The notes under the pieces: model-generated
What the model saw: only the letters and a program-made list of their open reading frames with translations
Database searches by the model: none
Told to the model about the DNA's origin: nothing
Shown: positions 16,573-26,519 of the stretch, piece by piece
Numbering within the stretch: the stretch's first letter is position 1
How the letters are laid out: every line of letters starts with the position of its first letter
Position numbers and translations under genes: made by a program
Assembly: GCF_002979415.1 (NCBI RefSeq)
Contig: NZ_PCOT01000002.1
Span: forward strand, 161,623 to 225,622
Origin: Microbacterium sp. MYb72
Lineage (GTDB): Bacteria > Actinomycetota > Actinomycetes > Actinomycetales > Microbacteriaceae
Reading direction: 5' to 3'
DNA length: 64,000 nucleotides

Positions 16573-17214
16573 TCAGCCGAGCCCGACCACGAGGTTGATG
16601 ATCGACGCGAGGATGACGGTGCCGAAGAGGTAGCCGAGCACGGTCTGGGCGATCACGACCCGGCGGAACTCGTTGCGCGTGAGGTTCGTGTCAGACACCT
16701 GGTATGTCATCCCCAGCCCGACGGAGAAGTAGACGAAGTCGGTGTACTCCGGGTCCTCCTCCTGGTTGAAGTCGATCCCTCCCACCGGCTCGGAGTAGTA
16801 CATGCGGGCGTACCTCAGCACGTACTCGGTGTGGATGAGCGCCCAGGATGCGGCGACGCTGAGCACGGCGATCCCCGCGAGCAGATACTCCTCGACGCCC
16901 GGGGTCTTCTGCGCCTGCACGAGCACGACGAGCACGGAGCCCAGGCTGACGAGGCTCCCGAGGATCGAGATCAGTCGCGCCACTCGGCGACCGGGGGCCT
17001 CCAGCGTCGCGTGCGCCCTCGTGTCGGCGGCATCCATCCTCCAGATGAGCAGCAGCACCCAGATCACGTTCGTCAGCGCGAAGACGCCCCACCCGGTCAG
17101 GATGCCCGCGGCGACCCCCAGCAACGGCCCCACGGCGATACCTGCGGCGAGTCCGCCGATGATCGAGAGGAGAGCACGCAGACGGACGAATGCGCGCGCC
17201 GAGGGTGTGGCCAT
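16573..17214 (-). CDS. DUF1345 membrane protein
   Basis: 213 residues with about five hydrophobic segments and the family signature EYTDFVYFSVGLGMTYQVSD near 155-175, typical of DUF1345. The function of the family is unknown. The ATG at 17214 lies 6 nt after TAGCAT on the minus strand, suggesting a leaderless transcript. Convergent with the HesB-like gene across the hairpin at 16451. Confidence 0.8.
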   Translation of the reverse strand: MATPSARAFVRLRALLSIIGGLAAGIAVGPLLGVAAGILTGWGVFALTNVIWVLLLIWRMDAADTRAHATLEAPGRRVARLISILGSLVSLGSVLVVLVQAQKTPGVEEYLLAGIAVLSVAASWALIHTEYVLRYARMYYSEPVGGIDFNQEEDPEYTDFVYFSVGLGMTYQVSDTNLTRNEFRRVVIAQTVLGYLFGTVILASIINLVVGLG

Positions 17215-17294
17215 GCCTGGATGCTATCGGGCGAGCCGCATGGCGGGTCGGAGTGCATCGGCGATCCGGCGCGGCTCGGGCGGCCGGATGCCGG

Positions 17295-18956
<1,662 letters not shown>

Positions 18957-19005
18957 CAGACAATCCTGTCATCGACGCAGGTCGGCGGATGACACGGCAT
19001 CCCGC

Positions 19006-19176
19006 TCACTCGCGCTGCCGGCTGTGGTCCTTCAGGTCGGGTGCCGATCGCAGGATGTCGGCGATCTCCTCCTCCGGCCTCGGAGCGACGTTCTCGTCGA
19101 TCTCCAGTTCCGGGACGGTCGGCTCGCCGGGCGCGGGGATATGCCCGTGAGGGGCATGCTCATCGTGGTCGGGCAC
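19006..19176 (-). CDS. Small acidic protein
   Basis: 56-residue protein with a His/Pro-rich start and an acidic middle (VPELEIDENVAPRPEEEIAD). The function is unrecognised. The GTG at 19176 has AAGGAG 5 nt upstream, which is strong evidence for translation, and a TACGCT -10-like hexamer lies farther up. It is divergent from the LysR-like gene at 19294, with which it shares a promoter region of 117 nt. Confidence 0.6.
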   Translation of the reverse strand: MPDHDEHAPHGHIPAPGEPTVPELEIDENVAPRPEEEIADILRSAPDLKDHSRQRE

Positions 19177-19293
19177 GGCTGCTCCTTCGGTCGGTGACAC
19201 GCACAGCGTACGCCGACCGCGTCGCTGCGGCACCGTCGCGACGCGTACGCTGGGGAGTCGACCGCGATCCTCGCGGGGAAGGAACGGCTCTCC

Positions 19294-19638
19294 GTGAACA
19301 TCACCCAGCTTCGACGTTTCGTCGCCGTCGCCGAGGAGCTGCACTTCCCCCGCGCCGCAGAGTCCCTCGGCATCCCGCTCGCCGCGCTCTACTCGACGAT
19401 CGAGAAGCTGGAGGACGAGGTGGGGCACCCTCTCGTCACACGTGGAGGCGAGACGAAGGTCACCGCCGCCGGGCTGCTCCTGCTCGATGAGGCGAGGGAG
19501 CGGATCGCCGCGGAGCCGGCTCCCGTCGCGAAGCCTGTCGCCCCGGCCGGCGGCAAGGCCAAGGCCTCCAAGGGCAGGGGCCGCGCACCGGTGGTCAAGG
19601 GTCAGCCCAAGCCCTACAAGAAGCGCCAGGGGCGCTAG
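19294..19638 (+). CDS. LysR-type DNA-binding domain with basic tail, no effector domain
   Basis: 114 residues. Residues 1-62 are a LysR winged helix (MNITQLRRFVAVAEELHF, AAESLGIPLAALYSTIEKLE, GGETKVTAAG). Instead of the 200-residue effector domain there is a tail of about 45 residues rich in K, R, P, A and G (KAKASKGRGRAP, KPYKKRQGR). The GTG start has GGGGAAGGA about 9 nt upstream. This could be a stand-alone DNA-binding or nucleoid-type protein rather than a metabolite-sensing regulator. It ends in its own stop, not in a gene remnant. Confidence 0.75.
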   Translation: MNITQLRRFVAVAEELHFPRAAESLGIPLAALYSTIEKLEDEVGHPLVTRGGETKVTAAGLLLLDEARERIAAEPAPVAKPVAPAGGKAKASKGRGRAPVVKGQPKPYKKRQGR

Positions 19639-19669
19639 GAACCACCTCTGCGTCTCCGTTCCCGTGCCC

Positions 19670-19692
19670 GCTCACTCAGCGAAGGAGTGAGC
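19670..19692 (+). terminator. Hairpin after LysR-like gene
   Basis: Perfect 8-bp inverted repeat GCTCACTC/GAGTGAGC (19670-19677 and 19685-19692) with a 7-nt loop, 32 nt after the stop codon. It is a plausible terminator without a T-tract. Confidence 0.55.
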
Positions 19693-19741
19693 TGGTTGCG
19701 AGTTCATCACGATCAGCAAGACACTCTCACCGCCCTGCGCT

Positions 19742-19767
19742 GATGGAGCCGATGGAGCCGATGGAAT
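19742..19767. repeat. 9-bp tandem repeat in the lipoprotein promoter
   Basis: GATGGAGCC is present twice and then partly (GATGGAATC), immediately upstream of the TACTGT -10 at 19771 and so spanning where upstream promoter contacts would lie. Copy-number change by slippage could alter promoter spacing. Confidence 0.5.
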
Positions 19768-19782
19768 CGATACTGTCTACGC

Positions 19783-20442
19783 ATGCGCCGTATCATCGCC
19801 CCCATCATGGTCATCGCCGCCGCCACAGCGTCCCTCGTCTCCTGTGCGGCGACCCCGAAGGCTCCTCCGACACCCTCCTCGATCGAGTCGACGACCACCG
19901 AACCCTCCCCCAGCACAGACGAGTCACCTCAGCTCGTGGTGGGCATCAACGGCGTCACCTACATCGAAGGCGCGGATACGGCGAGCGCGCAGTACGACGA
20001 TGCTGCGGCGCTGCTCGCGCTGCTTACCGAAGCGACCGGTGAGTTGCCGACGCCCACCGAGATCGAGGACCCGCCGGGATACGAGATGGACAAAGTGGCC
20101 TACGACTGGGAGGGCCTGAAGGTCATCACGGATGCAGGAGGCACAGGGGCCGCCAGCATCAGCGTCAGCGGGCCCGAGGTCGACGGCGTCCCGATCGCGA
20201 CAGAGGAGGGCCTCTCCGTCGGCTCGTCCCGTGCCGATCTGTCGGCCGCGAACGGCTGGGACCAATGGGATGAGGACGGCGACGGCACGGCAGACTATGT
20301 CGGGCTTGGCGGTGTCCCGGTGCCGGGGACGACGTCCCTAGCGCATCCCGGTGAGGTCGGGATCCTCTTCCTGCTGTTCGTGCTGGATGGCGACACCGTG
20401 GTGCAGATCATGGCACCGTCGAACGACTTCAGCGACCTGTGA
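19783..20442 (+). CDS. Putative secreted lipoprotein
   Basis: 219 residues. The signal peptide is MRRIIAPIMVIAAATASLVSC; the lipobox LVSC places the lipidated cysteine at residue 21. A Pro/Ser/Thr-rich spacer (about 25-48) follows, then a globular domain ending with an EF-hand-like acidic loop DEDGDGTAD near 165-173. The fold and ligand are not recognised. The ATG lies 6 nt after TACTGT, hence probably leaderless. Confidence 0.75.
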   Translation: MRRIIAPIMVIAAATASLVSCAATPKAPPTPSSIESTTTEPSPSTDESPQLVVGINGVTYIEGADTASAQYDDAAALLALLTEATGELPTPTEIEDPPGYEMDKVAYDWEGLKVITDAGGTGAASISVSGPEVDGVPIATEEGLSVGSSRADLSAANGWDQWDEDGDGTADYVGLGGVPVPGTTSLAHPGEVGILFLLFVLDGDTVVQIMAPSNDFSDL

Positions 20443-20466
20443 ACCGCGGCAAAGCGACCCGGCAGC

Positions 20467-20732
20467 CTAACGTCCGACGGGCATCTGCCCGATCGCCGTC
20501 GCGAACAACGAGATCCAGACGATGAAGAACGCCAGCTGCAGAAGGGTACCCAGGATGCCGATCACCATCGCCCATCTCGCCAGCCCGCGCCCGCTCTCCG
20601 CATTGCCGAGCGTATCGAGCTGATGCCTCGCGAAGAACGACAGGATCAGACCGGCCAGGGGGATGACGAAGGCCGCGATGAACGCGACGAGCGCCAGGGT
20701 GTCACCTTGGCGGATGCGGGGATCTGGGTCAC
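20467..20732 (-). pseudogene. DUF4190-like small membrane protein with apparent frameshift
   Basis: The reading frame ending at 20467 encodes a typical two-helix DUF4190-like protein (DTLALVAFIAAFVIPLAG ... SGRGLARWAMVIGILG ... GQMPVGR) but has no start codon and hits a stop at 20737. A GTG at 20732 sits exactly 6 nt after TATGCT, the local leaderless signature, and begins MTQIPASAK in the neighbouring frame. Joining the two needs a single -1 shift at the AAG/GGT junction near 20705. So this is either a frameshifted gene, a base-call error, or a recoding site. The total length, 266 nt, is not a multiple of three. Confidence 0.5.
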
Positions 20733-20752
20733 GCGATCAGCATAGGGCGAAC

Positions 20753-21319
20753 TCAGTCCCAGTCGAGGTACTCCTCGATGACCACGGCGGTCTCGATCGG
20801 GTGGTGCATCGGGAAGAGGTGGTCGCCGCCGATGGTCTTGATGCTCGACCGGTCGGGGATCGTCGAGTGCAGGCGCTCGGCATTGACCGGCGGGTTCGCG
20901 TCGTCATCGGTGCCCTGCACGATGAGCACGGGGATCGCCGGCGCGATCTCGACGTCGGCCTCCTCGACGCCGAGCAGGAGGAGGCCGTTCGCGCGGTCGG
21001 GGTGCGCCGCGACGAGCGCGCGCGCCACGGTCCCGCCGAAGCCGTGCCCGCCGATCCACGTGTCCTGAAGACCGACATGATCGATGACGGCGAGAGCATC
21101 CTCGACCCGCTCCTCGAACGAGGCGCCGGCAGCGTCGGCCCTGTGCCCGATGCGCAGCACATGGAACCCGGCTTCCTCGGCGAGGTAGTGCGCGACGACG
21201 CCGAGCACGTCGGCGGCGAGGCCGTGCTCCTGGATCAGCACGAGCTTGACCGGACCGTCTCCCTCATCGACGAAGGGGATCGCACGTCCGTCGGGCTCGA
21301 AGATCTGGGTGTCGGTCAT
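20753..21319 (-). CDS. Alpha/beta-hydrolase fold protein lacking the nucleophile serine
   Basis: 188 residues with an alpha/beta-hydrolase core. The nucleophile elbow reads GGHGFGG (90-96), with glycine 93 where GHSMGG enzymes carry serine. The later acid (VQGTDDD) and histidine (GGDHLF) are kept. The ATG at 21319 with AAGGAG about 10 nt upstream is preferred; upstream in-frame sequence is not protein-like. It may be a non-catalytic paralog or use another chemistry. 20 nt separate it from the DUF4190-like gene. Confidence 0.7.
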   Translation of the reverse strand: MTDTQIFEPDGRAIPFVDEGDGPVKLVLIQEHGLAADVLGVVAHYLAEEAGFHVLRIGHRADAAGASFEERVEDALAVIDHVGLQDTWIGGHGFGGTVARALVAAHPDRANGLLLLGVEEADVEIAPAIPVLIVQGTDDDANPPVNAERLHSTIPDRSSIKTIGGDHLFPMHHPIETAVVIEEYLDWD

Positions 21320-21530
21320 CTGCGTCGGTCTCCTTGCACGATCGATGCTTCGTCTGCGGCGCTGCGCCTGGGTGTATGGGCCGTCGCTAGCCTCAAGGAC
21401 CGAAACGGCCTCTCCAGCGTATCTCCCCACAACCGTGCGACGGACGGGCGCGTCGCCGGAAGCGCCGACGCCCCTGCTGCTCGGCCGGTTCAGATCGCTC
21501 TATCTGGACTTACAGCACGCCCCCGTCCGC

Positions 21531-22343
21531 CTAATCCGGCTGGCACCGGGGGCAACGCTGCGCGGATGCTCCTCCGAAGACGTGGTCGACGATCATCGTG
21601 CCGCACACTGGGCATGCCTGCCCGCCGCGCCCATGGACAGACATGGCTTGGATCTTGGCGGGTTTGAGGGCGTCCGGAGGCAGCCCCCGGCGGTCGGCGA
21701 GCGCTCCGCGCATGATGTCGACGGTGGCGGCGAACAGCCTCTCTCTGGCCTCGGAGTCCAGCACCGCAGCGTGCACGACCGGAGAGAGACGTGCCCGGTG
21801 CAGGATCTCATCGGAGTACGCGTTGCCGATTCCCGCGACGGATGTCTGCTCCTGCAGCAGCGCCTTGATCTGCTTCTTGCGGGTGCCGAGCGCGCGCTCG
21901 AAGTCCTCGCGGGAGAACTCTGCCGAGAGAGGATCAGGGCCGAGTGCCGCGATGCCCGCGACGTCCGAAGGGACGTCCACGATCGCAGTTGTGACAGCGA
22001 GGAAGTCGCCCGCGTCGACGATCCGCATCACTGCACCGTCATCGAAGGTGACGCTCGCGACCTCCGGAACCGGCTCTTCGACGGAGACATCTCCTGCCGC
22101 CTTCCACCGGATCCAGCCGTTGCGTCCGAACCCGATGATCATCCACCCCGCCGAGGCATCGATCCCGAGGTGCTTCCCGAATCGCCGTAGACCGGAGATT
22201 CGCGCGCCGATGAGCGACGCAGGCGGGCGTTCGCGGGTCTTGACGATGCGGAACTCGCCGATGTCGATCTCAGCGATGACACGGTCTCGGACTCGCTCAT
22301 CGAGGAACTCGACGAGCGCCTGCACCTCCGGAGATTCGGGCAT
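21531..22343 (-). CDS. Fpg/Nei family DNA glycosylase
   Basis: Base-excision repair enzyme of 270 residues. It begins MPESPEV, giving the catalytic proline 2 and glutamate 3 after methionine removal; it has GIGNAYSDEILHRARLSP (helix-two-turn-helix) and ends in a zinc finger, CPVC ... CPRC (about 246-268). It removes oxidised bases and nicks the abasic site. Fpg and Nei subtypes cannot be separated confidently from these motifs. No partner gene is nearby. Confidence 0.88.
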   Translation of the reverse strand: MPESPEVQALVEFLDERVRDRVIAEIDIGEFRIVKTRERPPASLIGARISGLRRFGKHLGIDASAGWMIIGFGRNGWIRWKAAGDVSVEEPVPEVASVTFDDGAVMRIVDAGDFLAVTTAIVDVPSDVAGIAALGPDPLSAEFSREDFERALGTRKKQIKALLQEQTSVAGIGNAYSDEILHRARLSPVVHAAVLDSEARERLFAATVDIMRGALADRRGLPPDALKPAKIQAMSVHGRGGQACPVCGTMIVDHVFGGASAQRCPRCQPD

Positions 22344-22458
22344 GCGTCCATCGTCGCACCGGCATCCGACATACGGCCGCCGCCCATGGACGCTGACGGC
22401 GGTCGATCCATCAGGGAGATGGTGTCAGCCCACACAGGATGCGACTCGCCGCGAATGC

Positions 22459-23532
22459 TCAGTTGTTGAAGCGGAACTCCACGACGTCGCCATCCTGCAT
22501 GACGTAGTCCTTGCCTTCGAGGCGGGCCTTGCCCTTGGCTCGGGCCTCGATGACCGACCCCGTCTCGACGAGGTCGTCGAACGAGACGATCTCCGCCTTG
22601 ATGAACCCCTTCTCGAAGTCGGTGTGGATGACTCCGGCGGCCTGCGGGGCCTTCCAGCCCTTGCCGATGGTCCAGGCGCGCGCTTCCTTGGGGCCCGCCG
22701 TCAGGTACGTCTGCAGGCCGAGGGTGTCGAAGCCGATGCGGGCGAGCTGGTCGAGACCCGACTCGTCCTGTCCCGTCGAGGCCAGCAGCTCGGCGGCATC
22801 CTCGGGGTCGAGGTCGATGAGCTCGGACTCGATCTTCGCGTCCAGGAAGATCGCCTTCGCGGGGGCGACCAGCGCGGCAAGCTCCTCCTTGCGGGCAGCG
22901 TCCGTCAGCACGCCCTCGTCGACGTTGAAGACGAAGATGACGGGCTTCGAGGTCAGCAGGCCGAGCTCGCGGATCGGCGCGAGATCGAGGCCGGACACCG
23001 AGAGCAGCACGCCGCGCTCGAGGGCCTCCTTCGCCGCCTGCGCGGTCTCGAGCACGATCGGCTCGATCTTCTTGCCGCGGACTTCCTTCTCGTAGCGGGT
23101 GATCGCCCTGTCCACGGTCTCGAGGTCGGCGAGCATGAGCTCCGCGTTGATCGTCTCCATGTCGGACGCCGGGTTCACCGCGCCGTCCACGTGCACGACG
23201 TCGTCATCGGCGAAGCCGCGGACGACCTGGGCGATCGCGTCGGCCTCGCGGATGTTCGCGAGGAACTTGTTGCCCAGACCCTCGCCCTCGCTCGCGCCCC
23301 GGACGATGCCGGCGATGTCGACGAACGACACCGCGGCGGGGAGGATGCGCTCACTGCCGAAGATCTCCGCGAGCTTGTCGAGACGCGAGTCGGGCAGGTT
23401 CACCACGCCGACGTTGGGCTCGATCGTCGCGAACGGATAGTTCGCCGCGAGCACGTCGTTCTTGGTGAGAGCGTTGAAGAGGGTGGACTTGCCGACGTTG
23501 GGCAGGCCGACGATTCCGATTGTAAGAGCCAC
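22459..23532 (-). CDS. ychF: Redox-regulated/ribosome-binding ATPase YchF
   Basis: 357-residue Obg-family P-loop protein, usual length. G1 GLPNVGKST (about 9-17), G3 DIAG, a switch region GASEGEGLGNKFL, N-x-x-E (NVDE) instead of NKxD, matching YchF's ATP preference, and a C-terminal TGS domain ending VVEFRFNN. GTG start at 23532; TAGACT lies 8 nt upstream, a slightly longer leaderless spacing. Highly conserved translation-associated protein; stands alone here. Confidence 0.95.
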   Translation of the reverse strand: MALTIGIVGLPNVGKSTLFNALTKNDVLAANYPFATIEPNVGVVNLPDSRLDKLAEIFGSERILPAAVSFVDIAGIVRGASEGEGLGNKFLANIREADAIAQVVRGFADDDVVHVDGAVNPASDMETINAELMLADLETVDRAITRYEKEVRGKKIEPIVLETAQAAKEALERGVLLSVSGLDLAPIRELGLLTSKPVIFVFNVDEGVLTDAARKEELAALVAPAKAIFLDAKIESELIDLDPEDAAELLASTGQDESGLDQLARIGFDTLGLQTYLTAGPKEARAWTIGKGWKAPQAAGVIHTDFEKGFIKAEIVSFDDLVETGSVIEARAKGKARLEGKDYVMQDGDVVEFRFNN

Positions 23533-23594
23533 GGAAGTCGAGTCTACCGGGGGCGGATGCCGCGAGCCTGCGCCCGGTAGACGCCCTCCCGGAT

Positions 23595-23617
23595 CCGGAT
23601 CTCCGCTCGAGATCCGG
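23595..23617. terminator. Hairpin between methyltransferase and ychF
   Basis: Perfect 8-bp inverted repeat CCGGATCT/AGATCCGG with a 7-nt loop, in the 166-nt gap between the methyltransferase stop and the ychF start (both minus strand). Further GATCCGG copies lie nearby (23591 and about 23655). It could end the methyltransferase message or act upstream of ychF. Confidence 0.4.
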
Positions 23618-23698
23618 AAGGTTCACGCGCGACGATCCGGATCCCGGTCGATTGGCCGGGTCTCGGAGCGCCCGGTCGGCAGGATCCCGCCGCAGGAC

Positions 23699-24439
23699 TC
23701 AGCTCCTGATCGCGCGGAACGCCCGCGTCACGTACGGCAGATCGATCACGGTATCCCCGTGGAGTCCCAGCTCGTCGAACAGGGCGTCCATCTCGCCGTG
23801 GACACGCGCCTTCTCCTCATCGGATGCCGTGATGATGTAGCTGCGCGACGACGCCATGCTGTGCAGCTGCTCCCGGGTGATGGGCCGCACCCATTCCCAG
23901 GTCTCCTCCTCGAGCTCCCCGAAGGGCGTCGCTACCGAGGGGCCTCCCTCGGCCATCATGATCTCGGCGTTGCTGCCGTGCATGATCTCGGTGAGACGGC
24001 GCACCCAGTCGGCGCGCTCGTCGCGAAGGTTCCAGATCAGCCCCAGCACTCCCCCGGACTTCACGACGCGCCCGACCTCCGCGGAGGCCGTCACGGGGTC
24101 GACCCAGTGCCACGCCTGGCCGAGAACGACGGCGTCGAGACCCGCATCCGGCAGCGGCAGCGACTCGGCGGTGCCGACGAAGGTCGGCACGCCGGGCACG
24201 GCATCGCGCAGGGCGGAGAGCATCGCAGGATCCGGGTCGATCGCCACGATCTCGGCGTCCGGGGCCGCGGCGAGCACTCGGGTGAGCTTGCCCGTGCCCG
24301 CCCCGACGTCGGCGATGCGCGTGGAGCCCGCGGGCATCGGCTCGAGCATCCAGGCGACCGCCTCGAACGGATAGTCGGGTCGCCCCGCCTCGTAGTTCCC
24401 CGCCTCTGCTCCGAACGACGTCGCCATATCCTCAGCCAT
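23699..24439 (-). CDS. Class I SAM-dependent methyltransferase
   Basis: 246 residues. Motif I is ADVGAGTGKLTRVL (about 43-56), motif II IVAIDPDPAML, post-I VVLGQAWHWVDP, as in UbiE/trans-aconitate-like small-molecule methyltransferases. The ATG at 24439 lies 6 nt after TAGGCT (minus strand), which favours it over the internal ATG five codons later. The substrate is unknown. Confidence 0.85.
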   Translation of the reverse strand: MAEDMATSFGAEAGNYEAGRPDYPFEAVAWMLEPMPAGSTRIADVGAGTGKLTRVLAAAPDAEIVAIDPDPAMLSALRDAVPGVPTFVGTAESLPLPDAGLDAVVLGQAWHWVDPVTASAEVGRVVKSGGVLGLIWNLRDERADWVRRLTEIMHGSNAEIMMAEGGPSVATPFGELEEETWEWVRPITREQLHSMASSRSYIITASDEEKARVHGEMDALFDELGLHGDTVIDLPYVTRAFRAIRS

Positions 24440-24498
24440 ATCGCCAGCCTACGGCGAGTCTTCCGGACCCGCTCGGAGGGCGGGGTGAAAGTGGAGAG

Positions 24499-25092
24499 GT
24501 GCCCCTGGACTTCACCGCGATCGACTTCGAGACGGCGAACTCCAGCCCCGCCTCGGCCTGCTCCGTCGGACTCGTCCGCGTTCGCGACGGCCGCGTCGTC
24601 GCCACCGCGGGCTGGCTGATCCAACCGCCCGCAGGCCACGACGAGTTCCAGGAGTGGAACGTCAAGATCCACGGCATCCGTCCGCACGACGTGAGGGATG
24701 CCGCCACCTGGTCCGAGCAGTTCGACCGCCTGTGCGCGTTCGCCGGCGCCGACGTGCTGGTCGCACACAACGCCGGATTCGATCTGAACGTGCTGCGCCG
24801 CGCCTCGGAGGCGACGGGCGAGATCTGCCCGCCGTACCGCTCGCTGTGCAGCCTGCAGGTGGCGCGGAAGACGTACGAGCTCGACTCCTACCGTCTGCCC
24901 AAGGCCGCTGCCGCCGCGGGATTCTCGGAGTTCTCGCACCACGATGCGCTGGCCGACGCCCGCGCCTGCGCCGAGATCGTGATCGACTCCGCCCGACGTG
25001 CCGAGGCGTCGGACGTGTTCGGTCTCGCCAGGGCTCTGGGCCTCCGCGTCACCGAACCGGTCGCCGCCGCGGAGGAACGCGCCGTCGCCTGA
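24499..25092 (+). CDS. DnaQ-like DEDDh 3'-5' exonuclease
   Basis: 197 residues with the four acidic residues of DEDDh nucleases: FTAIDFET (motif I), AHNAGFDLNVL (motif II) and HHDALADARACAEI (motif III), the first H of which is the general base. Length suits a stand-alone epsilon-like exonuclease rather than a polymerase domain. GTG start. It precedes rmuC, another nucleic-acid protein, by 40 nt, so the two may be cotranscribed. Confidence 0.87.
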   Translation: MPLDFTAIDFETANSSPASACSVGLVRVRDGRVVATAGWLIQPPAGHDEFQEWNVKIHGIRPHDVRDAATWSEQFDRLCAFAGADVLVAHNAGFDLNVLRRASEATGEICPPYRSLCSLQVARKTYELDSYRLPKAAAAAGFSEFSHHDALADARACAEIVIDSARRAEASDVFGLARALGLRVTEPVAAAEERAVA

Positions 25093-25132
25093 CATCCCGC
25101 CGATGTCGGTGGTCGAGGGCATCATCGGATCC

Positions 25133-26371
25133 ATGGATCCTCTGACGATCGTCCTCCTCCTCATCGCCCTCGCGGCCGGTGCCGCCCTGGGCTGGTACCT
25201 GCGCGCGGGCCGAGGAGCGGCGGAGCTGGCCAGAGCACAGGCCGAGCTCGCCGCCGCGCGCGACGACCGCGACAGACAGTACGACCTGTATCGTGATGCC
25301 GTCGAGCATGCCCGTGAGGAGCAGCGGGCCGAGGCGATCCGCGTGCAGCAGCAGAACGCCGTCCTGACGGCGCTCGCTCCCGTGCGCGAGAGCCTCCAGC
25401 AGATGCAGCACAAGGTCGCGACGATCGAGCAGGAGCGCCATGCGCAGTTCGGGTCGCTCGCCGAACAGCTGCGTCGCGCACAGGAGTCCGATGAGGCGCT
25501 GCGCGCGACGACCGAGTCGCTCGCCGGAGCGCTGAAGTCGACCGCGACCAGGGGCGTGTGGGGTGAGACGCAGCTGCGGCGCGTCGTCGAGGCCGCGGGC
25601 CTCACCCGGCACGTCGACTTCGATCTGCAGTCGACCATCTCCTCGGATCGCGGCGTCGGCCGGCCCGACATGGTGATCAGGCTCGCCGGTGGCGCGTCGA
25701 TCCCCGTCGACGCGAAGGTCCCCCTCGACGCCTATCTTGAGGCATCGGCGCTGCCGGCGGGCGACGCGCACGAGGCGGAGCGGCGCATGCTCATGCAGAA
25801 GCACGTGAAAGCGGTGCGCGCACACATCGACGCGCTCACCAAGAAGGCCTACTGGTCTGGCCTCGAGTCGAGCCCCGAGTTCGTGATCTGCTTCCTGCCG
25901 AGCGAGTCGCTGCTCTCCGCGGCGATCGACGAGGATCCGACACTGCTCGACTACGCGTTCAGCCGCCGGGTGGCGCTGGCCTCGCCCGTCAATCTCTGGG
26001 CGGTGCTCAAGACGGTCGCCTACACCTGGACCCAGCAGGAGGTGTCGACCGAGGCTCGCACTCTGCTCGCCCTCGGCACGCAGCTGTACGACCGCCTCGG
26101 CGTGCTGGCCGGCCATGCCGACGACCTCCGCCGCGCCCTGGAGCGCACGGTCGACAGCTACAACCGCTTCGCCGGTTCACTGGAGAACCGCGTGCTCGTG
26201 ACGGCCCGGCAGTTCCCCGGCGTCGACTCCTCGACGCTCGACGCGTCGCCGCAGGTGATCGGAGGCAGCGCGCGCCGATTCACAGCGGCCGAGCTCGTCA
26301 GCGACGTGGATGCCGCCGAGCCCGTGCGGGCCGAGCTGGGCGACGTGCGTCAGCGGCTCGAGGGCGACTGA
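25133..26371 (+). CDS. rmuC: DNA recombination protein RmuC homolog
   Basis: 412 residues. One N-terminal membrane helix (MDPLTIVLLLIALAAGAALG), a coiled coil with many Q/E/R (about 35-130), then the RmuC nuclease-like domain: GVWGETQLRRVVEAAGL, RPDMVIRLAGG, IPVDAKVPLDAYLEA (the D-x-K core) and CFLPSESLLSAA. RmuC limits inversions at short inverted repeats. I chose the ATG at 25133 because the anchor begins there; an in-frame ATG at 25103 is possible. Confidence 0.88.
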   Translation: MDPLTIVLLLIALAAGAALGWYLRAGRGAAELARAQAELAAARDDRDRQYDLYRDAVEHAREEQRAEAIRVQQQNAVLTALAPVRESLQQMQHKVATIEQERHAQFGSLAEQLRRAQESDEALRATTESLAGALKSTATRGVWGETQLRRVVEAAGLTRHVDFDLQSTISSDRGVGRPDMVIRLAGGASIPVDAKVPLDAYLEASALPAGDAHEAERRMLMQKHVKAVRAHIDALTKKAYWSGLESSPEFVICFLPSESLLSAAIDEDPTLLDYAFSRRVALASPVNLWAVLKTVAYTWTQQEVSTEARTLLALGTQLYDRLGVLAGHADDLRRALERTVDSYNRFAGSLENRVLVTARQFPGVDSSTLDASPQVIGGSARRFTAAELVSDVDAAEPVRAELGDVRQRLEGD

Positions 26372-26435
26372 GGCCGTCGAAACGACCAGAGTCCGACCGG
26401 AGTCCAGTCCGACCAGAGTCCGCTCCGATGAGCGA

Positions 26436-26519
26436 CCTGATCAGGCGACGATCAGAGACCTGATCAGACGACGCCGGAGACTCAGTCAGGCGACGCCAGA
26501 GGCCTGATCAGGCGACGCC
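26436..26519. repeat. Four 22-bp imperfect tandem repeats crossing a stop codon
   Basis: CCTGATCAGGCGACG-type units start at 26436, 26459, 26481 and 26503, spaced 23, 22 and 22 bp. The last contains the stop and final codons (GVA-stop) of the minus-strand gene at 26508, so the others look like copies of that gene's 3' end carried into its downstream region. A related degenerate series (GACCAGAGTCCG) fills 26384-26428. Confidence 0.75.
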
